A stretch of DNA of 64,000 bases from Sphingomonadales bacterium (GTDB lineage: Bacteria > Pseudomonadota > Alphaproteobacteria > Sphingomonadales > Sphingomonadaceae): positions 48,325 through 112,324 of the forward strand of contig JAFKLT010000033.1 of assembly GCA_017309275.1 (NCBI GenBank). Direction: 5' to 3'. The translations under genes and the position numbers were made by a program. A model generated the notes under the pieces. The model had not been told where the DNA came from. It saw only the letters and a list, made by a program, of their open reading frames with translations, and ran no database searches. This document shows positions 34,428 to 43,550 of this stretch, piece after piece (the stretch's first letter is position 1; every line of letters starts with the position of its first letter).

Positions 34428-35945
34428 ATGCCCGACAGCGTACAACCCTATGATGTCATCGTCGTCGGCGGCGGTGTCAATGGTGCGGGCATTGCGCGCG
34501 ATGCCGCCGGGCGCGGCGCGCGCGTGCTGCTGCTGGAGGCAGGCGACCTGGCGCGCGGCACTTCTTCGGCGTCGACAAAGCTGATTCACGGCGGGCTGCG
34601 CTATCTGGAGCATTATGAGTTCGCCCTGGTCCGCGAGGCGCTGAAAGAGCGCGAAACACTGTGGAGCATTGCGCCGCACATCATCTGGCCGCTGCGTTTC
34701 GTCCTGCCGTATCGCGACGGCCTGCGCCCGCGCTGGCTGCTGCGGCTGGGACTGTTCCTCTATGACCATATCGGCGGACGGAAGAAGCTGCCCGCCACGC
34801 GCTCGATCGATTTGCGGCAGCACGAGGCCGGCGAACCGCTTCAGCCCCGATATACAAAGGCGTTCGAATATTCGGACGGCTGGGTCGACGATGCGCGACT
34901 CGTCCTGCTCAACGCGCGCGATGCCGCCGACAGGGGCGCGCGGGTCAGAACGCACACGCGCGCCGAGTTGATGCGCGTCGAGGATGGCCTGTGGGTCGTC
35001 GAGGCAAGCGACGATCGCGGCTACAGCTATCGCTTCACCGGAAAGAGCCTGGTCAACGCCGCGGGCCCCGCGGTGCTCGACCTGCTCGCGCGCGCGTCAG
35101 CACCGCCCGATTACAAGATGCGGCTCGTTCGCGGTTCGCACATCGTCGTGCGCAAACAGTTCAGGCACGATTATGCCTATTTCTTCCAACTCCCCGACGG
35201 CCGCATCTTTTTCGCCATTCCCTATGAGCGCGACTTCACCCTGATCGGAACGACCGATCAGGATCATGAGGGGCCGCTCGAAGGCGTCCATGCGAGCGCC
35301 GAGGAAATCGAATATCTGTGCGAGGGCGCGAGCCAATATTTCCGCGAAGCGGTGACCCCGCGCGACGTCGTCTGGACCTATTCGGGCGTGCGGCCGCTGA
35401 TCGAGGATGGTTCGGGCCGGCCGGAGGCGGCCACGCGCGGCTATCGCATCGACCTGGACCTGGAGGAAGGCGCGCCGCTGCTCACCATCTATGGCGGCAA
35501 GATCACCAGCTATCGCCACGTCGCCGAACATGCCGTCGACGAGCTGGCGGCCCACATCCCCGCGGTGTCGGGGAAGCACTGGACCGCCAAGGCGCCGCTG
35601 CCGGGCGGGGATTTCCCGACCGACGGCGCCGCGGCGCTCAAGGCCGATTACAAGCTCGCCTATCCCTTTCTGACCGCGGCGACGGTCGATCGCATCGTCA
35701 AGGCCTATGGCACCGACGCGCGCCAGTGGCTGGGCGACGCCGACGGATGGGATGCACTGGGCGGTGAGATCGGGCACGGGCTGTCCGCCGCCGAGGTCGA
35801 GTGGATGACGACCCGCGAATGGGCGCGCGACATCGAGGATATCCTGTGGCGGCGCAGCAAGCTGGGCCTTTTGTTCGACGACGGGGATGTCGCGAAGCTG
35901 GCCGCCTGGCTGGACACCAAGCGGCCGCTGTCGCAACCGGCCTAG
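34428..35945 (+). CDS. glpD: FAD-dependent glycerol-3-phosphate dehydrogenase
   Basis: GlpD oxidises glycerol-3-phosphate to dihydroxyacetone phosphate and passes electrons to quinone at the inner membrane. The 505-residue protein starts with the FAD motif DVIVVGGGVNGAGIARDAAGRG, then the GlpD signature STKLIHGGLRYLEHYEFALVREAL, RGSHIVVRKQF and FAIPYERDFTLIGTTDQDHEG. The C-terminal domain is present (EVEWMTTREWARDIEDILWRRSKLGL, shortened). It opposes gpsA in direction of flux, so glycerol-P could be made for lipid or burned for energy. No glpK or glpF lies nearby. Its stop overlaps the convergent SDR stop by 4 bp. Confidence 0.96.
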   Translation: MPDSVQPYDVIVVGGGVNGAGIARDAAGRGARVLLLEAGDLARGTSSASTKLIHGGLRYLEHYEFALVREALKERETLWSIAPHIIWPLRFVLPYRDGLRPRWLLRLGLFLYDHIGGRKKLPATRSIDLRQHEAGEPLQPRYTKAFEYSDGWVDDARLVLLNARDAADRGARVRTHTRAELMRVEDGLWVVEASDDRGYSYRFTGKSLVNAAGPAVLDLLARASAPPDYKMRLVRGSHIVVRKQFRHDYAYFFQLPDGRIFFAIPYERDFTLIGTTDQDHEGPLEGVHASAEEIEYLCEGASQYFREAVTPRDVVWTYSGVRPLIEDGSGRPEAATRGYRIDLDLEEGAPLLTIYGGKITSYRHVAEHAVDELAAHIPAVSGKHWTAKAPLPGGDFPTDGAAALKADYKLAYPFLTAATVDRIVKAYGTDARQWLGDADGWDALGGEIGHGLSAAEVEWMTTREWARDIEDILWRRSKLGLLFDDGDVAKLAAWLDTKRPLSQPA

Positions 35946-36682
35946 GCGACCAGCGCCAGCGCGTCGGCGCCGGCGGGGAAATGCGGACGGCCGCTCCGGT
36001 CGTGCACCGCCGCCCAGACGGCTTCGGCGACATCGCGTTCGGTCGTGAACAGCGCAGGGGCGGCCATGCCCGCGAGGATTGGCGCGGCGTGGCTGGCATA
36101 GGGTTCGGGCAGCACATCCTCCATCCGGACGTCGGTGTTTGCGGTAAAGGCAGTCGTCGGTCCATAGCCGGGCTCGACGAGCTTCACCGCGATACCGAGC
36201 GGTTCGAGTTCATGGGCGAGCGCACTGGTGAAGCCCTGGATCGCGGTCTTGCTGCCCGTATAGGCGGCGGCATAGGGGAAGGAGGCCAGCGTTGCCGACG
36301 AGGTGACGTTGACGATCGTCCCCGCCCCGCGGTCGCGCATCTGCGGAATGACCGCCTGCGTCATCGCGATCGTGCCGAGCGTGTTGGTCGCATAGACGTC
36401 GGCGATGCGGCGCATGGGGGAATGTTCGAGCGCGCCGAACAGGCCGATGCCGGCGTTGTTGACGAGCACGTCGATCGGGCCGGCGCGTTCGAGGGCCAGG
36501 GCGATGCTGTCGGAATCGGTTACGTCGAGAGGGAGGATGGTGGGAGGATTGGAAGTTGCAAAAGGTGCCGCGGAGGGCGTTCGCATCGTTGCGACAACTT
36601 TCCAGCCGTTTTCTTGAAAATATTTAGCAGTTTCAAGGCCATAACCCGAAGAGCAGCCGGTGATCAGGATCGTTTTCATCAT
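35942..36682 (-). CDS. Short-chain dehydrogenase/reductase
   Basis: 246 residues, classical SDR. NAD(P) site ILITGCSSGYGLETAKYF, NNAGIGLFGAL, catalytic Ser in VNVTSSATLASFPY, and Tyr/Lys in YTGSKTAIQGF are all present. The basic residue pattern after strand 2 (ATMRTPS) suggests NADP. A GGAAAG ribosome site precedes ATG 36682. It diverges from an AraC regulator and shares a 94-bp gap, a common regulator-target layout. Substrate unknown. Confidence 0.88.
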   Translation of the reverse strand: MMKTILITGCSSGYGLETAKYFQENGWKVVATMRTPSAAPFATSNPPTILPLDVTDSDSIALALERAGPIDVLVNNAGIGLFGALEHSPMRRIADVYATNTLGTIAMTQAVIPQMRDRGAGTIVNVTSSATLASFPYAAAYTGSKTAIQGFTSALAHELEPLGIAVKLVEPGYGPTTAFTANTDVRMEDVLPEPYASHAAPILAGMAAPALFTTERDVAEAVWAAVHDRSGRPHFPAGADALALVA

Positions 36683-36727
36683 CTTTCCTTTCAGAGTGCG
36701 ATGAAAGAGAGCTAGCGCGCGGGTTCC

Positions 36728-36771
36728 GGACGATCTATAATCAGGAATCCTCAAAATATTCGATATCGTCC
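36728..36771. promoter_or_regulatory. Possible operator between SDR and AraC genes
   Basis: GGACGAT (36728-36734) and ATCGTCC (36765-36771) are perfect 7-bp inverted arms spanning the divergent gap. This could be the binding region of the AraC-type regulator, which sits beside it. Confidence 0.3.
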
Positions 36772-36776
36772 AAGAA

Positions 36777-37685
36777 ATGCTCGACCCCCTGTCCGATATC
36801 ATCGCCCTGCTCCGCCCCACGACAGTCTTTGCGAAAGCTATCAGCGGCGCCGGAAGTTGGGGCGTGCGCTATTCCTCGTTCGGCGATCCGAGCTTTTGCA
36901 CGGTCCTGGACGGGTCGTGCCGCCTGACCATCGACGGCGCGGCGCCGATCGTGCTGGAGGCGGGCGATTTCGTGCTGCTGCCCGCGACGCCCGCCTTTAC
37001 CATGACGGGGCTGACCGACGCGAGGGCCGACGAGCCGGTCGCGATCGATCCGCATGCGACAACGGGCTTTTCGGGCGAAATGCGCCATGGCGACCCCGAT
37101 GGCGCGCCCGACGTGCGGATGCTGGGCGGCTATTTCGCCTTTGCCTCGCCCGACGCGGCGCTGCTGGTGTCGCAGCTTCCGGCACTGATCCACCTGCGCG
37201 GCGCCGAGCGGCTGGCGACGCTGGTCCGCATGGTGCGCGACGAAGCGAGCCACGACCGGCCGGGACGCGACCTGGTGCTGGCGCGGCTGGTCGAGGTGCT
37301 GCTGATCGACGCGATCCGATCGGTCGGAAGCGACGAAGCGCCGCCGGGCCTGCTGCGCGGGCTGGCCGACCCGCAACTGGCAAAGGCGATCCGCCGCATC
37401 CACGACGCCCCGGCACAGGGCTGGACGGTCGCCGCGCTCGCAAAGGAGGCCGCGCTGTCACGCTCGGCCTTCTTCGATCGCTTCGCGCGCATCGTGGGCG
37501 TGCCGCCGATGGAATATGTGCAGGGCTGGCGCATGAGCCTGGCCAAGGACATGCTGCGTCGCGGCGCAGGAAAGCTGGACGAGATCGCCGCGCGCGTCGG
37601 CTATGGGTCGGCAAGCGCGTTCAGCACCGCCTTTGCGCGGCAGGTCGGGGTGCCGCCGAAGCGATACGCGCTGATGGCGGGTTAA
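36777..37685 (+). CDS. AraC family transcriptional regulator
   Basis: 302 residues. The N-terminal cupin-type domain (SFCTVLDGSCRLTIDGAAPIVLEAGDFVLLPATPAF, shortened) binds a ligand. The C-terminal double HTH has the AraC pattern: WTVAALAKEAALSRSAFFDRFARIVGVPPMEYVQGWRMSLA, then LDEIAARVGYGSASAFSTAFARQVGVPPKRY. This AraC_N arrangement is common in regulators of divergent SDR genes. It probably activates the adjacent SDR. It ends overlapping a small convergent gene. Confidence 0.92.
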   Translation: MLDPLSDIIALLRPTTVFAKAISGAGSWGVRYSSFGDPSFCTVLDGSCRLTIDGAAPIVLEAGDFVLLPATPAFTMTGLTDARADEPVAIDPHATTGFSGEMRHGDPDGAPDVRMLGGYFAFASPDAALLVSQLPALIHLRGAERLATLVRMVRDEASHDRPGRDLVLARLVEVLLIDAIRSVGSDEAPPGLLRGLADPQLAKAIRRIHDAPAQGWTVAALAKEAALSRSAFFDRFARIVGVPPMEYVQGWRMSLAKDMLRRGAGKLDEIAARVGYGSASAFSTAFARQVGVPPKRYALMAG

Positions 37686-37819
37686 CGGGGCTTGCGGGGC
37701 GGCGGCGGCGGAGAGGGCGGCTTGCGCAAGGCCTCCTCGCGCAGCCGGTTTTCGCGCGCGGCGAGTTCCTCGAACCGGCAGAGCGGGATCGGTGCGGGCG
37801 GGCTCTTCTTTTCGGTCAT
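37682..37819 (-). CDS. 45-residue Pro-rich small protein
   Basis: The ATG at 37819 with an upstream GAGG opens a 45-residue frame: a short helix (RFEELAARENRLREEALRK) followed by a proline run and a basic end (PPPPPRKPR). The helix plus polyproline layout looks like a coding sequence rather than chance, and similar short orphans occur in sphingomonads. Its stop overlaps the AraC gene stop by 4 bp. Function unknown. Confidence 0.5.
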   Translation of the reverse strand: MTEKKSPPAPIPLCRFEELAARENRLREEALRKPPSPPPPPRKPR

Positions 37820-37828
37820 CGCGGCCTC

Positions 37829-37900
37829 GTCACCCCGGACTCGATCCGGGACCCCGCCAATCTGAACGAAAGCGGGATGCCGGATCAAGTCCGGCGTGAC
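37829..37900. repeat. GTCACCCCGGACT inverted repeat
   Basis: Arms at 37829-37849 and 37880-37900 are complementary over 21 bases with two mismatches. The core GTCACCCCGGAC also occurs at 11731. It is a dispersed REP-like element, just past the ahpF stop at 37914 (minus strand), where it could act as a terminator or mRNA 3' end stabiliser. Confidence 0.75.
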
Positions 37901-37913
37901 GAAAATGCCAAAA

Positions 37914-39497
37914 TCAGGCCGCTTCGGCTTCGATGTCGGCCGGCAGGCGGATCATATAGTCGAACGCCGACAGCGCCGCCTTCGACCCCTCGCCCATCGC
38001 GATGACGATCTGCTTGTAGGGGACGGTGGTGCAGTCGCCCGCCGCGAAGATGCCGGCGTGGCTGGTCTCACCGCGATGGTCGACCTCGATCTCCCCATGC
38101 CGCGACAGGGTGACCGTGTCCTTCAGCCATTCGGTGTTCGGGACGAGGCCGATCTGGACGAAGACGCCCTCCAGCTCGATCTGGTGATCGGCGTCCTTGT
38201 TGCGGTCCTTGTACGCCAGGCCGGTCACCTTTTCGCCGTCGCCCAGCACCTCGGTCGTCAGCGCCGAGGTGATGATGCGGACGTTGGGCAGGCTGGCGAG
38301 CTTCCGCTGCAGCACCGCGTCGGCACGCAGTTCGCCGTCGAATTCGATCAGCGTCACATGCGCCACCAGCCCGGCCAGGTCGATCGCCGCCTCGACCCCG
38401 CTGTTGCCGCCGCCGATCACCGCGACACGCTTGCCCTTGTACAGCGGGCCGTCGCAGTGCGGGCAATAGGCCACGCCCTTGTTGCGATATTGCTCCTCGC
38501 CCGGCACGCCGAGCTGGCGCCAGCGCGCACCGGTCGACAGGATCACGGTGCGCGCCTTCAGCGACGCGCCGCTGGCCAGCCGCACCTCGTGCAGGCCGCC
38601 CTCGGTCTTTGCCGGGATCAGCTTTTCCGCTCGCTGCAGGTTCATGATGTCGACGTCATAATCCTTCACATGCTGTTCGAGCTGCGCGACGAGCTTTGGC
38701 CCCTCGGTATGCTGGACCGAGATGAAATTTTCGATCGACAGCGTGTCGAGCACCTGTCCGCCGAAGCGTTCGGCGGCGATGCCGGTGCGGATGCCCTTGC
38801 GCGCCGCATAGATGGCGGCCGCGGCGCCCGCAGGACCGCCGCCGACGACGAGCACGTCGAACGCGTCCTTCGCGGCGATCTTTTCCGCTGCCTTCGCCTC
38901 TGCGCCGCTGTCGAGCCTCGCGAGAATCTGTTCCAGTTCCATGCGGCCCTGGCCGAAATTTTCGCCGTTCAGAAAGATCGTCGGCACCGCCATGATCTTG
39001 CGATCCTCGACCTCCGCCTGGAACAGGCCGCCGTCGATCGCGGTGTGGGTGATGCGCGGATTGATCACGCTCATCAGGTTGAGCGCCTGCACGATGTCGG
39101 GGCAATTCTGGCACGACAGCGAGAAATAGGTTTCGAAATGATAGTCGCCGTCCAGCGCGGCGATCTGTTCGATCACCTCGGGCGCGGTCTTGGGCGGATG
39201 GCCCCCGACCTGCAGCAGCGCGAGGACGAGCGAGGTGAATTCATGGCCGAGCGGAATACCCGCAAAGCGCACCGCGACATCGGGATTGCCGACGCGGCGG
39301 ATCAGGAAGCTGGGACGGCGCGCATCGTCGTCGGTCTGCGACACGCTGACCTGATCCGACAAGGCGGCGATTTCATCGAGAAGCGTCGCCAGCTCGGCCG
39401 ACTTCGGCCCATCGTCGAGCGACGAGAGGAGTTCGATCGGTTCACGAAGATTCGTGAGAAGACCTTGAAGCTGTTGCTTCAGATTGGCGTCGAGCAT
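37914..39497 (-). CDS. ahpF: Alkyl hydroperoxide reductase subunit F
   Basis: AhpF is the flavoprotein that passes electrons from NADH to AhpC. From the ATG at 39497 (AGGAG upstream) it has 527 residues: an N-terminal double thioredoxin-like domain with CQNC ([17 protein letters not shown]), then the thioredoxin-reductase part with FAD motif [21 protein letters not shown], redox CPHC ([14 protein letters not shown]), NADH site [17 protein letters not shown] and the closing [14 protein letters not shown]. Length is normal. It is downstream of ahpC in the same direction, with a strong inverted repeat between them. Confidence 0.97.
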   Translation of the reverse strand: MLDANLKQQLQGLLTNLREPIELLSSLDDGPKSAELATLLDEIAALSDQVSVSQTDDDARRPSFLIRRVGNPDVAVRFAGIPLGHEFTSLVLALLQVGGHPPKTAPEVIEQIAALDGDYHFETYFSLSCQNCPDIVQALNLMSVINPRITHTAIDGGLFQAEVEDRKIMAVPTIFLNGENFGQGRMELEQILARLDSGAEAKAAEKIAAKDAFDVLVVGGGPAGAAAAIYAARKGIRTGIAAERFGGQVLDTLSIENFISVQHTEGPKLVAQLEQHVKDYDVDIMNLQRAEKLIPAKTEGGLHEVRLASGASLKARTVILSTGARWRQLGVPGEEQYRNKGVAYCPHCDGPLYKGKRVAVIGGGNSGVEAAIDLAGLVAHVTLIEFDGELRADAVLQRKLASLPNVRIITSALTTEVLGDGEKVTGLAYKDRNKDADHQIELEGVFVQIGLVPNTEWLKDTVTLSRHGEIEVDHRGETSHAGIFAAGDCTTVPYKQIVIAMGEGSKAALSAFDYMIRLPADIEAEAA

Positions 39498-39530
39498 GGG
39501 GAGAGCTCCTGCGAGAGGGGAAAAGCATCC

Positions 39531-39619
39531 GTGTGCTCCCGCGAAGGCGGGAGCCCAGAGCAGCAGAGCGCGAGCGCTGCGGCTTTTCGCTCTGGGCCCC
39601 CGCCTCCGCGGGAACACAC
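39531..39619. repeat. Inverted repeat between ahpC and ahpF
   Basis: Arms at 39531-39561 and 39589-39619 (31 bases each) pair with three mismatches; the core is CCCGCGAAGGCGGGAGCCCAGAGC shortened to TCCCGCGAAGGCGGGAGC. It fills most of the ahpC-ahpF gap. As RNA it would be a strong hairpin and may set a high ahpC to ahpF ratio. Confidence 0.75.
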
Positions 39620-39631
39620 GGCAATTTTTAT

Positions 39632-40195
39632 TTAGATCTTGCCGACGAGGTCAAGCGAGGGAGCAAGCGTTTCGGCGCCTTCTTCCCACTTCGCGGGGCA
39701 AACTTCGCCCGGGTGGCTGACCCAATACTGCAGCGCCTTGATCTTGCGCAGCAGCTCGGCGGCGTTGCGGCCCACACCCTCGGGCGTGATTTCCAGGAGC
39801 TGGATTTCACCCTGCGGGTCGAGGACGAAGGTGCCACGGTCGGCCAGGCCGACGCCCTGGCGCAGAACCTCGAAATTGTTCGAGATCGTGTGGTTCTGGT
39901 CGCCGACCATATAATAGTTGATCTTGCCGATCGCCGGCGACGTGTCGTGCCAGGCCTTGTGGCTGAAATGCGTGTCGGTCGACACGGCATAAACCTCGAC
40001 GTCCATCTTCTGCAGCGTCGGGTAGATGTCGGCCAGATCTTCGAGTTCGGTCGGGCAGACGAAAGTGAAGTCGGCCGGGTAGAAGAAGAAGACCGCCCAC
40101 TTGCCCTTGACGCTCTCGTCGCTGACGTCGACGAACTTGCCGTCCTTGTAGGCGGTGGCGTTGAAGGGTTTGATGGTCGTGTTCAGAACAGACAT
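39632..40195 (-). CDS. ahpC: Alkyl hydroperoxide reductase subunit C
   Basis: AhpC is a 2-Cys peroxiredoxin that reduces H2O2 and organic peroxides. The 187-residue protein has the peroxidatic Cys in [22 protein letters not shown], the [19 protein letters not shown]-like stretch, and the resolving Cys in [13 protein letters not shown]. It is the E. coli-like AhpC1 type, of the same length. An AGGAG-type site precedes ATG 40195. It leads the ahpC-ahpF unit. No oxyR gene is adjacent. Confidence 0.97.
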   Translation of the reverse strand: MSVLNTTIKPFNATAYKDGKFVDVSDESVKGKWAVFFFYPADFTFVCPTELEDLADIYPTLQKMDVEVYAVSTDTHFSHKAWHDTSPAIGKINYYMVGDQNHTISNNFEVLRQGVGLADRGTFVLDPQGEIQLLEITPEGVGRNAAELLRKIKALQYWVSHPGEVCPAKWEEGAETLAPSLDLVGKI

Positions 40196-40398
40196 TCGGG
40201 AGAGCTCCTTTGTTGTTGGAGGCTCCCCCTAGCCACATATGTTGCAGCGCGAAAAGTGAAAATCTTCCGAGCTTTGATCGAAAATTTCGATCAGAGAGCC
40301 GAGGCCGCGACGACCGGCCCCCTGTGCCTGCCCCGAATCGGGAAAAGCCCGGAAACGCGTTAGGCCTTTTGTGACACCGGCGTGATAATCGTCCCCGA

Positions 40399-40566
40399 AT
40401 GGACCAGATTCGCGATTCTATTTATTATGAACAGCTCGCGCGCGTCGCGCGGCTGAAGGCGAATGCGACGGAGGACCCGTTCCTCGCGCGGCGCCTGCGC
40501 GAGGCCGCGGTCAAGCATGAGCAAAAGGCGCGGAAGATGAAACGCGCCGAGCAGGCGCCGGACTGA
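40399..40566 (+). CDS. 55-residue basic helical small protein
   Basis: ATG 40399 opens a 55-residue frame with DSIYYEQLARVARLKANATED at the start and a long basic helix after it (RRLREAAVKHEQKARKMKRAE). The hydrophobic/charged spacing is that of an amphipathic helix pair. No canonical ribosome site is obvious. Similar short, basic orphan proteins are common in sphingomonads. It is divergent from ahpC and converges on the sterol-desaturase-like gene. Function unknown. Confidence 0.55.
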   Translation: MDQIRDSIYYEQLARVARLKANATEDPFLARRLREAAVKHEQKARKMKRAEQAPD

Positions 40567-40597
40567 CCGCCGCCCAACGCTTCGGCGATGGTCCGGC

Positions 40598-41320
40598 TCA
40601 GGCGATCTCCTTCCCCACCAGCATCTTGCCGACCTGCCGCGACGACCCGTCGAAGAAGCCCGCCTCGCCATGCCATTCCTGCGGGTTGCGGAAGGTGCCG
40701 AGCAGGATGTCGAAGATCGGAATGTCGCCGTAATTATAGGCGTGCAGGCCGCGTTCGTGATGGACGGCGTGGCTTTCGGGCCGCGTGATGAAATAGCCGA
40801 GCCAGCGCGGCGTGCGTAGGTTGCTGTGCTGGAAGATCGCGCAAAAGGTCGCCACGACCGAGACGATCAGCGCCGCCTCCGCCGTCAACCCGATGCCGAG
40901 CACGAGCGCGCAACTGCCGAGCAGCGCCCAGCCGATCATGTCGAACGGATGGAAATAGAAGGCGCCCCAGATGTCGACGCGTTCGGCGCTGTGGTGCATC
41001 TGATGAAACCAGCGCCAGATCGGCTGCACATTGTGCATCGTGCGATGCCAGGCATAGATCAGGAATTCATAGAAGAAGAAGCCGGTGACGAGCTGGACCC
41101 AGAAGGGCCAAGCTGACCCGTCGACGAGCTGATATTGCCCCAGCAAGCCGTCCCACAGCAAAGGCGAATAGGTCGTCACCGCGAAATAAAGCAGCATGAA
41201 GAACAGACCCTTGGCCTTCCACAACGGAACGTCCGGAAAGCTGCGCGCGCGGATCAGAAGATCCATCCCCGCGAAGAAGACAAACATCGAAATCGCAATC
41301 AGATGATATGTGCCGAACAT
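40598..41320 (-). CDS. Sterol desaturase/fatty acid hydroxylase family protein
   Basis: 240 residues, membrane di-iron hydroxylase. The eight-histidine pattern is present: HRTMH (AWHRTMHN), HQMHHS, and HAVHH (SHAVHHERG), with FQHSNLR between. Four to five transmembrane helices surround them. Family members hydroxylate or desaturate sterols, carotenoids, sphingolipids or fatty acids; the short length and the QPIWRWFHQMHHSAERVDIW region fit bacterial lipid hydroxylases. It diverges from a TetR regulator, the likely controller. Confidence 0.87.
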   Translation of the reverse strand: MFGTYHLIAISMFVFFAGMDLLIRARSFPDVPLWKAKGLFFMLLYFAVTTYSPLLWDGLLGQYQLVDGSAWPFWVQLVTGFFFYEFLIYAWHRTMHNVQPIWRWFHQMHHSAERVDIWGAFYFHPFDMIGWALLGSCALVLGIGLTAEAALIVSVVATFCAIFQHSNLRTPRWLGYFITRPESHAVHHERGLHAYNYGDIPIFDILLGTFRNPQEWHGEAGFFDGSSRQVGKMLVGKEIA

Positions 41321-41411
41321 CGTGACTTCCCCTGTCGTCGAACGATGGGCCGAATCCTATCGGATGGCCTGCGGCGCCGATAGAAGACTTGCGGTCGGTT
41401 TTGCTTTACAG

Positions 41412-41430
41412 CGGAATTTCAGCGATTCCG
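41412..41430. promoter_or_regulatory. Candidate TetR operator
   Basis: CGGAAT and ATTCCG form a perfect 6-bp inverted repeat with a 7-bp spacer, 24 bp before the TetR gene start and within the gap shared with the divergent hydroxylase gene. Confidence 0.4.
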
Positions 41431-41453
41431 TCGGTCATGCAGGGGGGTGGACC

Positions 41454-42119
41454 ATGGAGCAACGGCATTCGACACCGGAAACTGTACCGGAGGTACAGCC
41501 CGAACCGCAGGGCAAGGGCAAGCGGACGCGCGAACGATTGCTCGATGCGGCCAACGACGCCATCCTGACCAAGGGCTTTGCCGGCACCTCGATCGAGGAA
41601 CTGGTCGAGACGACGGGCATCACCAAGAGCGGCTTCTTTTATCATTTCCGCGACAAGGGCGACCTGGCGCGCCAGTTGCTGGCGCGGTTCATCGAAGAAG
41701 ACGATATGGTGATGGACGAGCTGACCGCGCGCGCCTTTGCGCTGGCCGACGATCCGATGCAGCGCTTTCTGCTGTTCCTGAACCTGTATGCCGACGAGAT
41801 GGACGACATGGAGGGGGTGCATCCCGGCTGCCTGGTCGCCGCGATCATCTATCAGGAGCAGGCGTTCGACCGGCAGGTGCGCGAACTGCTGTTCGAGGCC
41901 GCGATGCGCTGGCGCGAGCGCTTTCGCATATGGTTCCAGGCGATCGACGCCAAATATACGCCCGTCGCGCCGGTCGACCTCGACACGATCGCCGACGCAT
42001 TCAGCGCGGTCGTCGAGGGGTCGATCGTGCTGACGCGCGCGCTGAACGATCGCCAGCTTCTGGGCCGCCAGCTTCGCCTGTTCCGGACGATGGTGAAGAC
42101 GACCTACGGCATCGCCTGA
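41454..42119 (+). CDS. TetR family transcriptional regulator
   Basis: 221 residues. The HTH part is KRTRERLLDAANDAILTKGFAGTSIEELVETTGITKSGFFYHFRDKGDLARQLL (shortened), with typical TetR_N spacing. The ligand-binding half has the GVHPGCLVAAIIYQEQAFD motif of the TetR_C group. AGGGGGGTGG precedes ATG 41454. It likely represses the divergent hydroxylase gene and itself; a CGGAAT-N7-ATTCCG palindrome lies in between. Confidence 0.92.
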   Translation: MEQRHSTPETVPEVQPEPQGKGKRTRERLLDAANDAILTKGFAGTSIEELVETTGITKSGFFYHFRDKGDLARQLLARFIEEDDMVMDELTARAFALADDPMQRFLLFLNLYADEMDDMEGVHPGCLVAAIIYQEQAFDRQVRELLFEAAMRWRERFRIWFQAIDAKYTPVAPVDLDTIADAFSAVVEGSIVLTRALNDRQLLGRQLRLFRTMVKTTYGIA

Positions 42120-42136
42120 CCAAGGCGCGCGCGGCG

Positions 42137-42164
42137 TTACCCGAAATTGAACGCCGCTTACCTG
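42137..42164 (+). promoter_or_regulatory. Paired TTACCC boxes upstream of the FAD oxidase gene
   Basis: TTACCCGA at 42137 and TTACCTG at 42158 are direct repeats 21 bp apart (two helix turns), 80-100 bp before the ATG at 42238. They match the TTACCCGT boxes found before other units of the island. Confidence 0.5.
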
Positions 42165-42237
42165 CCGAAATTCTGGCCGCGCACCCCCTTCGGATGTTTC
42201 TGCTTGTCGCCACCCCGAAGCGACAAGGAAGCCGCGA

Positions 42238-43509
42238 ATGCCCGAAGAGAAGACAGCGGATCAGCGCCCGCCCTCGCCCCTTTCGCTGCGCCGCCGCGAC
42301 CTGCTGGGATCGTTGGCGGCGGTTGGCGCGATCGGCAGCGTCGCGAGGGCCGCGTCGGCGAAGGCGTCGACATCGGCGGCATGGGATTTCATCGTCGTCG
42401 GCGCGGGCGTGTTCGGCGCCTGGACGGCGTGGAACCTGCAGCGGCGCGGGAACCGGGTGCTGCTGCTCGATGCATGGGGACCCGCGCATAATCGCGCGTC
42501 GTCGGGCGGCGAGACGCGGCTGATCCGGACCGAATATGCCGGCAACGAACTCTATACACGCTGGGCATGGTCCTCGCTGGCCGAATGGCAGGACCTGTCG
42601 CGGCGGCACGAGCTGCCGATATTTCACCCGACGGGCGCGCTGTACATCTATCCCGCCGATGGCGCGAAGATCGACGAGAGCGTCGCGCTGCAACGAAGCC
42701 TCGGCATTCCCATAGAAAAGCTGACGCGCGCCCAAATGGCCACGCGCTGGCCGCAAATCGATTTCGACGGCATTGCGGTGGGCGTGCTGCAGCCGACGAT
42801 GGGGGCGCTGATGGCGCGCCGCAGCGTGCAGAATCTGGTTTCGGATTTCGTCGCGGCGGGCGGAACCTATCACGAGCTGGCGGTCGATCCGCCGCGATCG
42901 GACGGCGGGTCGCTGCGCACGATCAGCGGCGGCGGCGAGACGCTGAACGCCGGGCGCTTCGTCTTTGCGTGCGGCCCCTGGCTTCCCAAGCTGTTTCCCG
43001 AGGTCGTTGGCGGCCGGATCGTGCCGACGCGGCAGGACGTGTTCTTCTTTGCCCCCGACGCGGGCGACACACGCTTTCAGGCGCCGGCGATGCCCGCGTG
43101 GGTCGACGTCAGCAGCAAGGACCTGCACTACGGCTTTCCCGATATCGAGGCGCGCGGGTTCAAGATCGCGCTGGACGCGCATGGGCCGAAATATGATCCC
43201 GACGTCGCCGACCGGCGCGTGTCCGACCAGTCGCTGGCCGATGTGCGCGCCTATCTGGCGCGGCGCTTTCCGGCGCTGGCCAAACGGCCGCTCGCCGAGG
43301 GGCGGGTTTGTCAGTATGAGAATAGCGACAACGGCCATCTGCTGATCGACCGCCACCCGCAATGGAGCAATTGCTGGGTCGTCGGCGGCGGCAGCGGGCA
43401 CGGGTTCAAGCATGGACCGGCGGTGGGCCGCTATGTCGCCGATCTGGTGCTGGGCAGCGGCAGGGCCGAGCCCGACTTCACGCTGGCGGCGCACAAGGTG
43501 CATGGCTGA
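42238..43509 (+). CDS. Exported FAD-dependent amine/amino-acid oxidase
   Basis: 423 residues. A twin-arginine-like leader (SLRRRDLLGSLAAVGAIGSVARA) suggests export of a folded flavoprotein. The FAD site is DFIVVGAGVFGAWTAWNLQRRG, followed by SSGGETRLIRTEYAGNELYT, as in sarcosine oxidase and N-methyltryptophan oxidase (DAO family). The C-terminus closes with WVVGGGSGHGFKHGPAVGRYVADLV, shortened, which includes the site used in covalent or tight FAD binding. It would oxidise a secondary or primary amine of an amino acid. It heads a two-gene unit with an esterase and has TTACCC boxes upstream. Confidence 0.85.
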   Translation: MPEEKTADQRPPSPLSLRRRDLLGSLAAVGAIGSVARAASAKASTSAAWDFIVVGAGVFGAWTAWNLQRRGNRVLLLDAWGPAHNRASSGGETRLIRTEYAGNELYTRWAWSSLAEWQDLSRRHELPIFHPTGALYIYPADGAKIDESVALQRSLGIPIEKLTRAQMATRWPQIDFDGIAVGVLQPTMGALMARRSVQNLVSDFVAAGGTYHELAVDPPRSDGGSLRTISGGGETLNAGRFVFACGPWLPKLFPEVVGGRIVPTRQDVFFFAPDAGDTRFQAPAMPAWVDVSSKDLHYGFPDIEARGFKIALDAHGPKYDPDVADRRVSDQSLADVRAYLARRFPALAKRPLAEGRVCQYENSDNGHLLIDRHPQWSNCWVVGGGSGHGFKHGPAVGRYVADLVLGSGRAEPDFTLAAHKVHG

Positions 43510-43550
43510 AACTGATGGCCGAAACAGAGAGCTGAGACAGGGGGAATGGC

